This document shows positions 42,591 through 53,032 of a stretch of 64,000 bases of DNA, in pieces. Origin of the DNA: Kribbella solani. Its GTDB lineage: Bacteria > Actinomycetota > Actinomycetes > Propionibacteriales > Kribbellaceae. How positions within the stretch are numbered: the stretch's first letter is position 1; each line of letters begins with the position of its first letter. The stretch is from positions 3,038,001-3,102,000 of the forward strand of contig NZ_JACHNF010000001.1 in the NCBI RefSeq assembly GCF_014205295.1, given 5' to 3'. The notes below the pieces were generated by a model that was given only the letters and a program-made list of their open reading frames with translations, had not been told where the DNA came from and did not search any database. The translations under genes were made by a program, and so were the position numbers.

Positions 42591-43136
42591 GTGACTGTGA
42601 GACTTTTGCGTACCGCCTGGCCCCGTGAGCTGAGCGAAGCCGTGACCGCGGCCGCTCGGCACGAGACCGGTGGCAAGGAGGACATCCTGGCCGCCGTGCA
42701 GCTGACCAACGGGCGCTGGGTGGCCGGCACGCGGGCAGCGGTGTACCTGCCGTCGGACTCGGCGGACGCGGACCGCCGGGTCGGCTGGGAGCGGATCGAG
42801 CGCGCCAACTGGGACGCCGAGGCCTCCGTCCTGCACGTGTACGAGACCACCGACTTCGGGACACCGCTGCGCGCCACCGAGCTCAAGGTCGAGAACCCCG
42901 CGCGGTTCGGTCAGCTGCTGCGCGAGCGCGTCGACGCGAGCATCGTCATCCAGCGCCACATTCCGCTGGCAGGCAAACGCGGCGTCCGCGTCGTCGGCCG
43001 CCGCAACCCGGCCGCCACCGACGCCCCGGTGAGCTGGAACCTCGTTCTGGACAAGGGATTGGAGCCCGAACAGCCCGGCGTCCTGGACGCCGCCGAGGCG
43101 GCCCTCCGGGAGGTCCGCGACGAGTTCGGAATCTGA
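42591..43136 (+). CDS. Conserved hypothetical cytoplasmic protein
   Basis: 181 aa, GTG start (a second GTG two codons on is equally possible). It reads as mixed alpha/beta with no membrane segment: LAAVQLTNGRWVAGTRAAVYLP, RIERANWDAEASVLHVYET, then an Arg-rich strand and an acidic C-terminal helix. It resembles a protein commonly seen in actinobacterial genomes without assigned function. It lies 27 bp after the sigma factor, possibly co-transcribed, and 103 bp before tRNA-Asn. Confidence 0.75.
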   Translation: MTVRLLRTAWPRELSEAVTAAARHETGGKEDILAAVQLTNGRWVAGTRAAVYLPSDSADADRRVGWERIERANWDAEASVLHVYETTDFGTPLRATELKVENPARFGQLLRERVDASIVIQRHIPLAGKRGVRVVGRRNPAATDAPVSWNLVLDKGLEPEQPGVLDAAEAALREVRDEFGI

Positions 43137-43239
43137 TCCGACAGCCACCCGAATCTCGTTTTTGTAGTTCGCCGCCGTCCTGCTAACCTACTCAAGTCCT
43201 CGGGGTTAGAGGCAATAAGAGACACCAAGCAGCACCTGA

Positions 43240-43312
43240 TCCCGCGTAGCTCAATTGGCAGAGCAGCCGGCTGTTAACCGGCAGGTTACTGGTTCGAGTC
43301 CAGTCGCGGGAG
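43240..43312 (+). tRNA. tRNA-Asn (anticodon GTT)
   Basis: 73-nt cloverleaf: acceptor TCCCGCG/CGCGGGA, anticodon stem CCGG/CCGG around loop CTGTTAA, and T arm with GGTTCGAGTCC. CCA is not fully encoded (CA follows the discriminator G). Confidence 0.95.
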
Positions 43313-43320
43313 CAAACAAC

Positions 43321-43350
43321 AGCCGGTCTCCACACGGAGCCCGGCTTTTT
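43321..43350 (+). terminator. Rho-independent terminator after tRNA-Asn
   Basis: AGCCGG / CCGGCT stem with TTTTT at its 3' end, starting 9 bp after the tRNA; one of the few T-tailed terminators in the window. Confidence 0.7.
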
Positions 43351-43479
43351 CGTGTTCACCTGTCGCGGCACGGCAGCAGGCAGTCCCCGACCCGTCGCGA
43401 CGGGTTGTCCCGCCGCGTTGAGGGTTCGGCTGGCTGCACCAGTGCGGAACCCCCAACGCGAGTACAGAAGCGCGCCGGC

Positions 43480-43617
43480 CTACTTGCCTTTCTTCCGGTC
43501 GATCGCTCGCTGGATGCGGTGTTGCGGCTGACCGGTGAGCTTCGCGAGCAGCGGCACGCGGTACTTGTACGCCGCGATCGCGCCGACCACGATCACCAGG
43601 AAAATGAACCAGCCCAT
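43480..43617 (-). CDS. Small single-pass membrane protein (45 aa)
   Basis: 45 aa, starting MGWFIFLVIVVGAIAAYKYR and ending RIQRAIDRKKGK. One N-terminal membrane helix is followed by a strongly basic cytoplasmic tail. AGGG precedes the ATG by about 8 bp. Composition and codon use fit a real gene. Function unknown; short basic-tailed membrane peptides often act as modulators of larger membrane proteins (inference). Confidence 0.65.
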   Translation of the reverse strand: MGWFIFLVIVVGAIAAYKYRVPLLAKLTGQPQHRIQRAIDRKKGK

Positions 43618-43773
43618 CGGGGTTCCCTTCGTCCGGAGCTGCCTCCATCATGCCTGGTCAGACCTAATTTCCCCTCAGTCAAACCCCTGACCCACCCCTG
43701 ATTTCGGCGCGGCTGACAAAACCGGCTCCGGTTTCGTCGAAGGGGCGAGTTCGATCGATTGCCCGGAGGGTCA

Positions 43774-44127
43774 ATGTTCGTCACGTACGCCGCTGTCACG
43801 ATCTTCGCCGCACTGCTGTACGCCAGCGCGGCTGTGGTCTACCTGATCGGCCACGAGTTCCCCAAAGCCCAGATGGACATCAAACGCCTGCCCCGCTCCT
43901 GGGTGCCGGTGTTCGGCGTGCTGCTCGCGGCCGGCGCGCTGGGTCTGGTCGGTGGGTTCTGGCTCCCGATGCTGGGACTGCTCGCCGCCTACAGCCTGGT
44001 CCTGTACTTCCTCGGCGCGCTCCTCGCCCACCTCAGAGTCGGCTCCCGCAAGCTGGGCAATTGGGCGTTCTTCTTCATCACCTCAGTCGCCGCGCTGGCA
44101 GTCAACCTGCTCTATCACTGGACCTGA
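43774..44127 (+). CDS. DoxX-like small membrane protein
   Basis: 117 aa from the ATG at 43774 with GGAGGG upstream. Four hydrophobic helices. FPKAQMDIKRLPRSWVPVFGVLLAAGALGLVGGFWLPMLGLLAAYSLVLYFLGALLAHLRVG (read in pieces) matches the DoxX_2/DoxX-like family. Role uncertain; some relatives take part in thiol or quinone redox balance. The stop overlaps the converging TetR gene by 13 bp. Confidence 0.8.
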   Translation: MFVTYAAVTIFAALLYASAAVVYLIGHEFPKAQMDIKRLPRSWVPVFGVLLAAGALGLVGGFWLPMLGLLAAYSLVLYFLGALLAHLRVGSRKLGNWAFFFITSVAALAVNLLYHWT

Positions 44128-44753
44128 TCGGCCAGCAGCACCCGCGCGAGCGTCTCGGCCCACCACCGCTCCACGCGGTCAGGCGACCAGCCGCGCTCGC
44201 CGGTGAGGGTCTGGTACACATCCACATTGCACAGACCCGCGTACACGTCCACGGCTGACATCACGTCCAGACCCGCGCGCAGCACGTTCTTCGCCCAGGC
44301 GGAGAACACTGCGACGCGGGTCTGGTCGGCTTTGCCGCGCCCTTCGCGGTACACGGCGCCCAGCTCCGGTTCGACCCGGCCGGCCTCGCGTACAAGCAGG
44401 ATGACGTCGGCGGCGCGCTCGTACAGCCGCCGGTCGAATCCGGCCATCGCGGCGAGCTGTAGCACCGGACTGCCCTTCGCAGCCTCCAGCTCGGCGACCT
44501 GACGATCCAGATCGCCGGACAGGTCCGCCGAGTCGGCCAGCGCCTGCGTAAGACCGGTCTTGTTCCCGTACACGGCGTAGACCGTCGGGGTGGACACACC
44601 GGCCTCGCGCGCCACGTCGCGCACGGTGGTGGCGGCCCAGCCGTTGCTGACGAACAGCCTGCGCGCGGCATCGGCGATCTCCGCACGGGTCTGCAGCGCC
44701 TGCGCCGTCCGGCGGATCGAGTCGTACCGCCGGCGCTCCGCCTCTGCTCCCAT
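44115..44753 (-). CDS. TetR-family transcriptional regulator
   Basis: 212 aa. HTH at residues ~20-65: RAEIADAARRLFVSNGWAATTVRDVAREAGVSTPTVYAVYGNKTGL (read in pieces). Divergent from the NAD(P)-binding protein gene, with an inverted repeat TTACGCTG/CAGCGTAA in the 81-bp gap that would serve both. Ligand unknown. Confidence 0.9.
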   Translation of the reverse strand: MGAEAERRRYDSIRRTAQALQTRAEIADAARRLFVSNGWAATTVRDVAREAGVSTPTVYAVYGNKTGLTQALADSADLSGDLDRQVAELEAAKGSPVLQLAAMAGFDRRLYERAADVILLVREAGRVEPELGAVYREGRGKADQTRVAVFSAWAKNVLRAGLDVMSAVDVYAGLCNVDVYQTLTGERGWSPDRVERWWAETLARVLLADQVQ

Positions 44754-44779
44754 GCCCGCACCCTAACCGGCTCGACACT

Positions 44780-44812
44780 TTACGCTGCTTATAATGAATA
44801 TGATCAGCGTAA
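44780..44812. promoter_or_regulatory. TetR operator candidate with internal -10 box
   Basis: TTACGCTG and CAGCGTAA (8-bp arms, 17-bp spacer) enclose TATAAT at 44790-44795, a consensus -10 hexamer for the rightward gene at 44835. A dimeric repressor would cover the promoter. Confidence 0.55.
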
Positions 44813-44834
44813 GAATTCATCGAGAGGCAGGCAA

Positions 44835-45536
44835 GTGAAGCTCGTGATCTTCGGGGCCAACGGCCCGACCGGACGTCTCACCACCGCCCAGGCACTCGCC
44901 GAGGGCCACACCGTCACCGCAATCACCCGGCACCCCGAGACGTTCCCACTCACTGACGACGCGCTGACCGTCACGAAGGCGGACGCCCTCGACCCCGACG
45001 CCGTACACCGAGTGGTCGCCGGGCACGACGCGGTCATCTCGACGCTCGGCGTCCCGTACGGCTCCGAGGCCCCGACCACCCTTTCCGAAGCCGGCGCCCA
45101 CATCGTCAAGGCGATGACCGCACACGGCATCCAGCGCCTGGTGTGCGTGACGTCGACCGGCGTACCGATGAAACCTCCGCCCGGCGAGACGCTCGTCTAT
45201 CGCAAGGTCGTCATCCCGATGCTGCTCAAAATGGGCCGCCCGCTCTACGAGGACGCCGCCCGCCTGGAGCAGCTCCTCGCCGCCACCAACCTGAACTGGA
45301 CGGTCCTCCGCCCTTCCGGCCTCTTCGACGGCGACCGCATCACCAAGTACACCGTCGGCGCACCCCAGCTGATCGGCCGCTTCACGTCCCGCCGCGACCT
45401 GGCCGACGCCCTCCTCAACGAAGCCACCGCTCCAACCCACCCACGCGCCGTCATGGAGGTCATCACCACCGAAAACACCCCCAGCGTCTACCGCGTATTC
45501 CTCAAGGAAGCCCTCCGCCTCGGCCCCAAGTCCTGA
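44835..45536 (+). CDS. NAD(P)-binding protein (atypical SDR, NAD(P)H-binding family)
   Basis: 233 aa. N-terminal MKLVIFGANGPTGRLTTAQALAEGHTV is the GxxGxxG dinucleotide motif of the NAD(P)H-binding/NmrA-like atypical SDRs; NLNWTVLRPSGLFDG and the C-terminal substrate part agree. No Tyr-x3-Lys is expected in this class. AGAGGCAGG lies before a GTG start. Controlled, by inference, by the divergent TetR protein. Confidence 0.85.
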   Translation: MKLVIFGANGPTGRLTTAQALAEGHTVTAITRHPETFPLTDDALTVTKADALDPDAVHRVVAGHDAVISTLGVPYGSEAPTTLSEAGAHIVKAMTAHGIQRLVCVTSTGVPMKPPPGETLVYRKVVIPMLLKMGRPLYEDAARLEQLLAATNLNWTVLRPSGLFDGDRITKYTVGAPQLIGRFTSRRDLADALLNEATAPTHPRAVMEVITTENTPSVYRVFLKEALRLGPKS

Positions 45537-45585
45537 CCCACGATTCCACCCCAACACCCCCAACCAGCTACGATCACCCGCACAC

Positions 45586-45659
45586 GGGGCGGTAGCTCAG
45601 CTGGTTAGAGCACGGAACTCATAATTCCTTGGTCACGGGTTCGAGTCCCGTCCGCCCTA
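45586..45659 (+). tRNA. tRNA-Met (anticodon CAT)
   Basis: 74-nt cloverleaf: acceptor GGGGCGG/CCGCCCT (first pair G-T), D arm GCTC AGCTGGTTA GAGC, anticodon loop CTCATAA, T arm ACGGG TTCGAGT CCCGT, discriminator A. Elongator type is likely since the acceptor does not have an initiator-type mismatch. No encoded CCA. The last 3 nt are antisense to the stop codon of the MFS gene. Confidence 0.9.
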
Positions 45660-47105
45660 CTCCAGTCCCTTCCTGTACAGCGCGTGATCTGCTGGCCGGC
45701 TGGGCATGATCAGAGCGGGGAGCATTGCGGCGGCGGCGATGGTGAGGGCGGTCGCGGCGAGTAGTGCTGCGCTCCAGCCATGCGTGGCTGCTTCCGGCGA
45801 GTCCGAGGTCGCTACGGAGGTGCTGATCGTGGTCAGGACCGCTAGACCCAAGGCCCCACCTATCTGCTGCGCGGCGTTGAACAGCGCTGAGGCGATACCG
45901 GAGTCGGCGGGACCAGCGCTGGACATCGCGGCCGCGGTGAGCGGAACGAACGTCAGCCCCAGCCCGAAGCCCGCAACGACCAGACCGGGCAGCAAGATCG
46001 TGGCATAGCCGGACGCCGGTTCAATCCTGGCCAGCAGCGCCAAGCCAATCGCCACCAGCGCCACGCCGGCCGCTGACAGCCGGCCAGGCCTGACCCGTTC
46101 GGCCAGCGCGCCGGAAATCCGTGCCGCGACAGCGATCGCGGCGGTCATCGGAACGAACGCAAGACCGACATATACCGGGTCCCTGCCCTGCACCGTGGAC
46201 AAGAAGAGGCTGACGAAGAAGAACAGTGCATAAATCGCCACGCCGAGGATCAACCCGGCGATGTCCGCGGCGACAACTGTCCGGCTGCCCAGGACGCCGG
46301 CTGGTACAAGCTTGGCCCGGCGAGTGACCTGCAGAACCACGAAAACCACCAGCAGCGCCACAGCGACCAGCAGAACGAGAACGGTGGCCGCATTCCAGCC
46401 GTGCTCTGATGCTCTGATCAGGCCGAACACCAGCAGTGTCAGACCGCCAGTGGCCGTCGCCGCACCGGCCAGATCGATCGCCGAGCCGCGCACCCCTCGC
46501 GCCGGCGGCAACACCAGCAGACCGAGGACGATCACGACGGCAACGATCGGCACGTTGATCCACAACACCCAGCGCCACGAACTCACCTCGGTCAACACCC
46601 CGCCCACTACCGAACCGAGCGCGGTACCTCCGGCGGTCACGCCAGCCCAGATCCCGAACGCGAGCGTCCGCCCCTTGCCTGGCGCGAACACATCCATCAC
46701 CAATGCCATCGCCGCCGGCGCCATCAGCGCCGCACCCGCGCCTTGAACAGCCCTCGCCCCGACCAGAACCAACTGGTGCCCGGCCGCGCCACCTGCCAGC
46801 GACGCGACACCGAACGCGACCGCGCCGAGCAGGAACATCCGGCGGTGACCGAACCGGTCCGCGACCTTGCCGCCGACCAGCAGCAACCCACCGAACGCCA
46901 GCGTGTACGCGGTGATCACCCACTGCAGTTGCGCCGCACTGAATCCCAGCCCGGCGCGGATCGGACCCAGTGCGACATTGACGATTGTGGCGTCCACCAC
47001 GATCAGCAACTGGCTTCCCGACAGCACGCCCAGCACGACCGCGGCGCGCGGGCTCAGCCGGTACTGGCCTGACGGGCTCGTTCTTGAAGTCCGCAATGTA
47101 TTCAC
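45657..47105 (-). CDS. MFS drug transporter, DHA2 (EmrB/QacA) type
   Basis: 482 aa, about 14 helices. Motif D1 (LLIVVDATIVNVALGPIRAGLGFSAAQLQWVITAYTL, in pieces), motif A GGKVADRFGHRRMFL and motif C (GPxxGG-type; AGGTALGSVVGGVLTEV-like) identify the DHA2 14-TMS group. GTG start overlapping the operator-like repeat upstream. Divergent from a TetR regulator, the classic drug pump/repressor pair. The stop lies inside the end of tRNA-Met. Confidence 0.9.
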   Translation of the reverse strand: MNTLRTSRTSPSGQYRLSPRAAVVLGVLSGSQLLIVVDATIVNVALGPIRAGLGFSAAQLQWVITAYTLAFGGLLLVGGKVADRFGHRRMFLLGAVAFGVASLAGGAAGHQLVLVGARAVQGAGAALMAPAAMALVMDVFAPGKGRTLAFGIWAGVTAGGTALGSVVGGVLTEVSSWRWVLWINVPIVAVVIVLGLLVLPPARGVRGSAIDLAGAATATGGLTLLVFGLIRASEHGWNAATVLVLLVAVALLVVFVVLQVTRRAKLVPAGVLGSRTVVAADIAGLILGVAIYALFFFVSLFLSTVQGRDPVYVGLAFVPMTAAIAVAARISGALAERVRPGRLSAAGVALVAIGLALLARIEPASGYATILLPGLVVAGFGLGLTFVPLTAAAMSSAGPADSGIASALFNAAQQIGGALGLAVLTTISTSVATSDSPEAATHGWSAALLAATALTIAAAAMLPALIMPSRPADHALYRKGLE

Positions 47106-47156
47106 TCAACGAGCGTAGAGCCAAAGCAATCACTCGGTCAACGCATGTAGAGTGAA
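47101..47156. promoter_or_regulatory. TetR operator region between pump and repressor
   Basis: TTCACTC / GAGTGAA bracket the gap, and a direct repeat TCAACGAGCGTAGAG (47106) / TCAACGCATGTAGAG (47138) lies inside. Together they suggest two binding sites for the TetR protein, covering the pump start codon. Confidence 0.5.
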
Positions 47157-47159
47157 GCC

Positions 47160-47744
47160 ATGGTGGACGACGGACCGCTGTCACGGGCCGAGCGGCGACA
47201 GCGCACGGAGGCAGCGATTCTGACGGCCGCGCGCCGTCAGTTCGGCGAGTTGGGGTACGAGCGGACCAGCATCCGCGGAGTGGCCGGCGAAGCGGGCATC
47301 GACCCTGCGTTGGTGATGCAGTTGTTCGGCAGCAAGGAGCGGCTGTTTTCGGCCGCCGCCGCGTCCGGGGCCGAGCTCGGCGCGTTGACGAACGCGACGG
47401 CCGGCGACCTGGCGCGGGCTGCCGCCGCGCACCTGTTCGCGGAGTTCGAGGACCCCGAGCGCCGCGGTGAGGCCGCGACGCTCCTGCGTAGTTGCCTCAC
47501 CCATCCCGCGGCAGGGGAGGTGCTCCGCGATCAAGTCATGGCGCCGGCCCAGGCAGCCGTCGCCGCGACGATCGGCGGCGACGACAGCGAGCTTCGCGCC
47601 GCGGTCCTGAACGCCTGCACCCTCGGCGTGACGATCACCCGGTACCTTCTCCAGGATCCCGTCCTCGCCGCCGCCGACCGCCAGGACGTCGAAGAGATCC
47701 TCCGGCCGGCGTTGCAGGCCGTCATCGACGGCACAGCCGACTAG
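47160..47744 (+). CDS. TetR-family transcriptional regulator of MFS pump
   Basis: 194 aa. HTH: RTEAAILTAARRQFGELGYERTSIRGVAGEAGIDPALVMQLFGSKERLF (in pieces). The C-terminal domain (LRSCLTHPAAGEVLRDQV, TLGVTITRYLLQDPVL) fits the TetR_C_17-like group often paired with DHA2 pumps. Probably represses the divergent transporter. Confidence 0.88.
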   Translation: MVDDGPLSRAERRQRTEAAILTAARRQFGELGYERTSIRGVAGEAGIDPALVMQLFGSKERLFSAAAASGAELGALTNATAGDLARAAAAHLFAEFEDPERRGEAATLLRSCLTHPAAGEVLRDQVMAPAQAAVAATIGGDDSELRAAVLNACTLGVTITRYLLQDPVLAAADRQDVEEILRPALQAVIDGTAD

Positions 47745-49160
<1,416 letters not shown>

Positions 49161-49174
49161 CCGCGACACGGAGC

Positions 49175-50299
49175 TCAGACCGGGATGGAGACGTTGAACA
49201 GGCGTTCGGCGTTGTGGAGGGACTCGGTGACGATCTTCTGGCCGTTCGCCACTACGTCGTGCTGGTAGGCGGCCAGGTCCTCGGCTGAGGTCAGGGCCTG
49301 GGTGAGGCGGGCAGCATCCCACAATGCGGTGTTGGCGCCCGCGCCGGCGGCGGGGGTCATCGGATGTACGGCGTCGCCGAGCAATGTCACGCGGGACGAC
49401 TGCCAGGTTGGGACCGTGACGCAGGTGCGGAGCGTGATGGGGAACGCCGCCGACGCCTCCCCGGCGGCGATCAGCAAGCGGATCGACGGATGCCAGTCGG
49501 CCACCGACCGCGTCACGATCGCCCACAGCTCGGCCGGACCCATCCCGAAGAGCTCCTCATCCGACGCGCCGAGCACCGAGTTCGTCCCGGTCAGCACCGC
49601 CATCAGATAGTCGCCGTACTCCTCCGGCGGCTCCCGGAACATCACCGGACCGAAAGCAACCCCGGTCCCCGCACCATCACTGGCAAAACAGAACCCACGC
49701 AGAAACGCTTCCGGCGCAACCGCACGAACCGCGTCCGTCAACGGCACCTTCCCGTAAATGCACCGCACCCCGATGTCCAGCACGTCGAGCTCCGGCAGCA
49801 ACTGGCCGCGTACGCGCGAGCCGACCCCGTCCGCGCCGACGAGCACGTCGGCTTCAGTCGAACTCCCGTCCGCGAAGGCGATCTCGACCGACGACGACGT
49901 CTCCTCGTACGAGTCGAACTGCTTGCCGAACTCGATCACGTCGTCCAGCCCGGTCATCAACGCGCGCCGGAACGCGTACCGATCCACCGACGTCACCGCA
50001 TCCGGACCCGCCACCGGGAACACCTGCTCGAACTGCTTGTTCAGCTGTGAGTCGAACCCCGCGACCAGGTCACCCGGCCGCGTCGCCGTCGCGATCACCC
50101 GGCGGCGTACGGCGTCGGGCAGCGTCGCCGCCAGTGCCTCCTCACCCACCGGGCTGATGTGAATCCGGTACCCCTGGTTGCGATGCCGCGGCGACGGATC
50201 CCGCTCGAACAACCGCACGTCGACGCCCGCCTTGAGCAGCCCGTGCGCGAGTGTCAGCCCGCCGATCCCCGCACCGATGATCGCTACCTTCATCGCCAT
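49175..50299 (-). CDS. FAD-dependent monooxygenase
   Basis: 374 aa from the ATG at 50299 (the ATG at 50293 is also good). GAGIGGLTLAHGLLKAGVDVRLFERD (FAD motif), GADGVGSRVRGQL (DG motif) and GDAVHPMTPAAGAGANTALWDA (GD motif) place it in class A flavin monooxygenases, like the one at 39851 but not close to it. Divergent from a TetR regulator with a shared inverted repeat. Substrate unknown. Confidence 0.86.
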   Translation of the reverse strand: MAMKVAIIGAGIGGLTLAHGLLKAGVDVRLFERDPSPRHRNQGYRIHISPVGEEALAATLPDAVRRRVIATATRPGDLVAGFDSQLNKQFEQVFPVAGPDAVTSVDRYAFRRALMTGLDDVIEFGKQFDSYEETSSSVEIAFADGSSTEADVLVGADGVGSRVRGQLLPELDVLDIGVRCIYGKVPLTDAVRAVAPEAFLRGFCFASDGAGTGVAFGPVMFREPPEEYGDYLMAVLTGTNSVLGASDEELFGMGPAELWAIVTRSVADWHPSIRLLIAAGEASAAFPITLRTCVTVPTWQSSRVTLLGDAVHPMTPAAGAGANTALWDAARLTQALTSAEDLAAYQHDVVANGQKIVTESLHNAERLFNVSIPV

Positions 50300-50303
50300 C
50301 CCC

Positions 50304-50344
50304 AATCATCCATCCGTGAAACCGTATCAACCGTCTGGATGATT
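50304..50344. promoter_or_regulatory. TetR operator candidate (inverted repeat)
   Basis: AATCATCCA / TGGATGATT, perfect 9-bp arms with a 23-bp spacer, between the divergent monooxygenase (50299) and TetR gene (50384). The left arm starts 5 bp from the monooxygenase ATG. Confidence 0.55.
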
Positions 50345-50383
50345 AAGTTAGCACACCGGATGGCAGTCCGCTAGGATGACGTC

Positions 50384-50989
50384 GTGCGGAGATCACCGGA
50401 ACCGGCCGAGCGGCGGCGCGACGCCGAGCGCAGCAAGCAACAGCTGCTGGACGCGGCGGTCATCGAGTTCGGCGCGCACGGGTTCAGCGGCGCGCGGGTC
50501 AGCGAGATCGCGACCCGGGCCGGCGTCAACAAGCAATTGATCTCGTACTACTTCGGCGGCAAGGAAGGCCTGTACCGCGCGGTCGCCGACAGCTGGCGGG
50601 CCACCGAGCCGGACATCATCTCCGACGCGCACACCCTCGGCGAGGTGGTCGGGGCGTACGCGCGGGCGACGATCAAGCAACCGGACATGCTCCGGCTGCT
50701 GATCCGCGAAGGCGTCGACCGGGACACGGCCGGGAACGACCAGGACGCGCAGCACGAACGGTTCCAGGGCATGCTCGCCGACTTCCGCCGCCGCCAGACC
50801 GAAGGCGAGCTCGTGGCCGACCTGGATCCGGCGTATGCCGGTCTTGCCCTTTTCGGGCTGTCCGCGGCGCCAATGGTGTTCCCGCAGATCGCCCGCGCGC
50901 TAGGCCTCGATCCGGACAGCGATGAGTTCGCGACCAAGTACGCGGACGAGGTCGCCAAGCTGGTCGCCCTGCTCGCCGAACGCAGGTAA
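50384..50989 (+). CDS. TetR-family transcriptional regulator
   Basis: 201 aa, GTG start. HTH: SKQQLLDAAVIEFGAHGFSGARVSEIATRAGVNKQLISYYFGGKEGLY (in pieces), followed by a TetR_C domain. Expected to repress the divergent monooxygenase and itself via the repeat at 50304-50344. The stop is 25 bp from the converging dnaG stop. Confidence 0.9.
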   Translation: MRRSPEPAERRRDAERSKQQLLDAAVIEFGAHGFSGARVSEIATRAGVNKQLISYYFGGKEGLYRAVADSWRATEPDIISDAHTLGEVVGAYARATIKQPDMLRLLIREGVDRDTAGNDQDAQHERFQGMLADFRRRQTEGELVADLDPAYAGLALFGLSAAPMVFPQIARALGLDPDSDEFATKYADEVAKLVALLAERR

Positions 50990-51014
50990 CGAAAGGCGCG
51001 ACGGCTTCGGTAGG

Positions 51015-52970
51015 TCAGAGCGCGCCGGAGATCGCCCGGTTGCGGAGCTCGGCCTTGTACGCCTCGAGCGCGATCAGTTCGCCGAACATCCGGTTGTACT
51101 CGTCCGCGCGATCGATCGGATTGGTCCGCTGCAGTTTCGATTTCAGGTCCTGGATCCGCCGCGCGCAGGTCAGCTCCTGGACCCGGGCCATCAGCGCATG
51201 CGCGTACTGCTCGTCGGGTTCACGGCCGAGGCGGAGCGGGTCGACCGCCAGCGCGCCGACCACCGCGGCGGCCGGGTCGTTGCCGACGGCATCGCGTACG
51301 GCGACCACCCATGCCTCGCCCGGAGCGGCCGCCGAGGGACCACCGACCTTCGCCATCGCGGCGCGGATCGCGGCCAGCCACGGGTGCGTGAAGTCGTGGT
51401 CGTCGAGCTCGTCGAACGCGACCCCGACCAGCGCCGGGTGCTGCATCGCGACCTTCAGCGCGTCCCACTCGATCGTGAACCGCTGATCCCGCGGCGAGGG
51501 AATCTCCGCGCGCGGCGCCGGGACCGGGCCACCGTCGCCGGCCGCCACTCCACCACGACCCGCCGAACCACCTGGACCGCCCTGTCCGCCGGGGCCGCCC
51601 GGCGCTTGGCGCCCGCCCCGGTCGACGGCGGGCTGACGGGCCGCGGCCCGGTGCACCTCGGAGCGCACCTGGTCGACCTCCATGCCCAGCTGCCCGGCCA
51701 GCTCCCGGGTGAACGCGTCCACCTTCGACCGGTCCCGGATGCTGATCACCAGCTTGGCTGCCTCGCGGAGCGCGTCGACCCGGGTGTCCGCGCGGTCCAG
51801 GTCGTACTTGAGCAGCACGTTCCCGAGCACGAACCGGTACAGCGGAACGCGCCGCCCGATCAGCTCGCGGACCGCCGCGTCACCCTTCTGCAGCCGCAGG
51901 TCGCACGGGTCCAGACCGTCCGGCTCGACCGCGACGTACGTCTGCGCGGCGAACGCCTGATCGCCCGCGAACGCCTTCAGCGCGGCCCGCTGACCGGCCT
52001 CGTCACCGTCGAAGGTGAAGATCACCTCGCCGCGGAACTGATCGTGGTCGAGCAGCAGCTGGCGCAGCACGCGGGCGTGGTCCTCGCCGAACGACGTACC
52101 GCAGGTGGCGACCGCGGTTTGCACACCGGCCAAGTGACACGCCATCACATCGGTGTAGCCCTCGACCACGACGGCCTGCCGGCCCTTGGCAATCTCGCGG
52201 CGGGCGAGGTCCACGCCGTACAGCACCTTGGACTTCTTGTAGATCGGGGTTTCGGGCGTGTTCAGGTACTTGGCTTCGATCCGGTCGTCGTCGAACAGCC
52301 GCCGCGCGCCGAAGCCGATCACATCCGACGACGCGTCCCGGATCGGCCACATCAGCCGGCCGCGGAACCGGTCGTACAAACCGCGCTGGCCCTCCGCGGC
52401 CAGTCCGGACGCGACCAGCTCCGCGGTACTGAACCCGCGCCCGCGCAGGTGATTGATGAGCGCCTCGCCACCACGCGGCGCGAAACCGACCCCGAAATGC
52501 ACGGCGGCGTCCTTGTCGAAACCGCGCTTGTCCAGGAACTGCCGGCCGATCGACGCCTCGGCGGCACCGAACAGATTGTCGACGTAGTACTCCGCCGCGA
52601 CCTTGTGCGCTTCGACCAGGCGCGGCCGCTGGTTGCCCGGTCCGCGCTGCACGGGCGCGCCGGACTCGTCGTACCGGAGCAGGATGCCGACCTTGGCGGC
52701 CAGCGTCTCGACCGCCTCGGAGAAGGTGATCTGATCGATCTTCTGGATGAAGTCGATCACGTCGCCGCCCTCTTGGCAGCCGAAGCAGTAGAAGAAGCCG
52801 CGGGCCGGGGTGACGTTGAACGACGGCGACTTCTCGTCGTGGAACGGGCAGAGGCCCTTCAGGTTGCCACCGCCGGCGTTCTTCAAGGTCACGTACGAAC
52901 CGACGACGTCGTCGATCCGGGCTCGCTCGCGCACCAGCGCGATGTCCTCTTCCTTGATCCGGCCTGCCAC
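51015..52970 (-). CDS. dnaG: DNA primase
   Basis: 651 aa. N-terminal CHC2 zinc finger (Cys41, His44, Cys62, Cys65 in LCPFHDEKSPS / FFYCFGCQEGGD), the primase core with GRLMWPIRD and VVEGYTDVMACH (Toprim start) and IFTFDGDEAGQRAALKAF (Toprim DxD), then a Gly/Pro-rich linker (about 455-495) and a C-terminal DnaB-interaction-type helical domain. It makes RNA primers for replication. The linker is repetitive (GGPGGQGGPGG-like) and longer than in low-GC species. Confidence 0.97.
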   Translation of the reverse strand: MAGRIKEEDIALVRERARIDDVVGSYVTLKNAGGGNLKGLCPFHDEKSPSFNVTPARGFFYCFGCQEGGDVIDFIQKIDQITFSEAVETLAAKVGILLRYDESGAPVQRGPGNQRPRLVEAHKVAAEYYVDNLFGAAEASIGRQFLDKRGFDKDAAVHFGVGFAPRGGEALINHLRGRGFSTAELVASGLAAEGQRGLYDRFRGRLMWPIRDASSDVIGFGARRLFDDDRIEAKYLNTPETPIYKKSKVLYGVDLARREIAKGRQAVVVEGYTDVMACHLAGVQTAVATCGTSFGEDHARVLRQLLLDHDQFRGEVIFTFDGDEAGQRAALKAFAGDQAFAAQTYVAVEPDGLDPCDLRLQKGDAAVRELIGRRVPLYRFVLGNVLLKYDLDRADTRVDALREAAKLVISIRDRSKVDAFTRELAGQLGMEVDQVRSEVHRAAARQPAVDRGGRQAPGGPGGQGGPGGSAGRGGVAAGDGGPVPAPRAEIPSPRDQRFTIEWDALKVAMQHPALVGVAFDELDDHDFTHPWLAAIRAAMAKVGGPSAAAPGEAWVVAVRDAVGNDPAAAVVGALAVDPLRLGREPDEQYAHALMARVQELTCARRIQDLKSKLQRTNPIDRADEYNRMFGELIALEAYKAELRNRAISGAL

Positions 52971-53032
52971 CCCGCGAGTCTACGATCATCGGCAAGCCTT
53001 CCGCCCACCGGACGACGAACTGGGGATATCTG

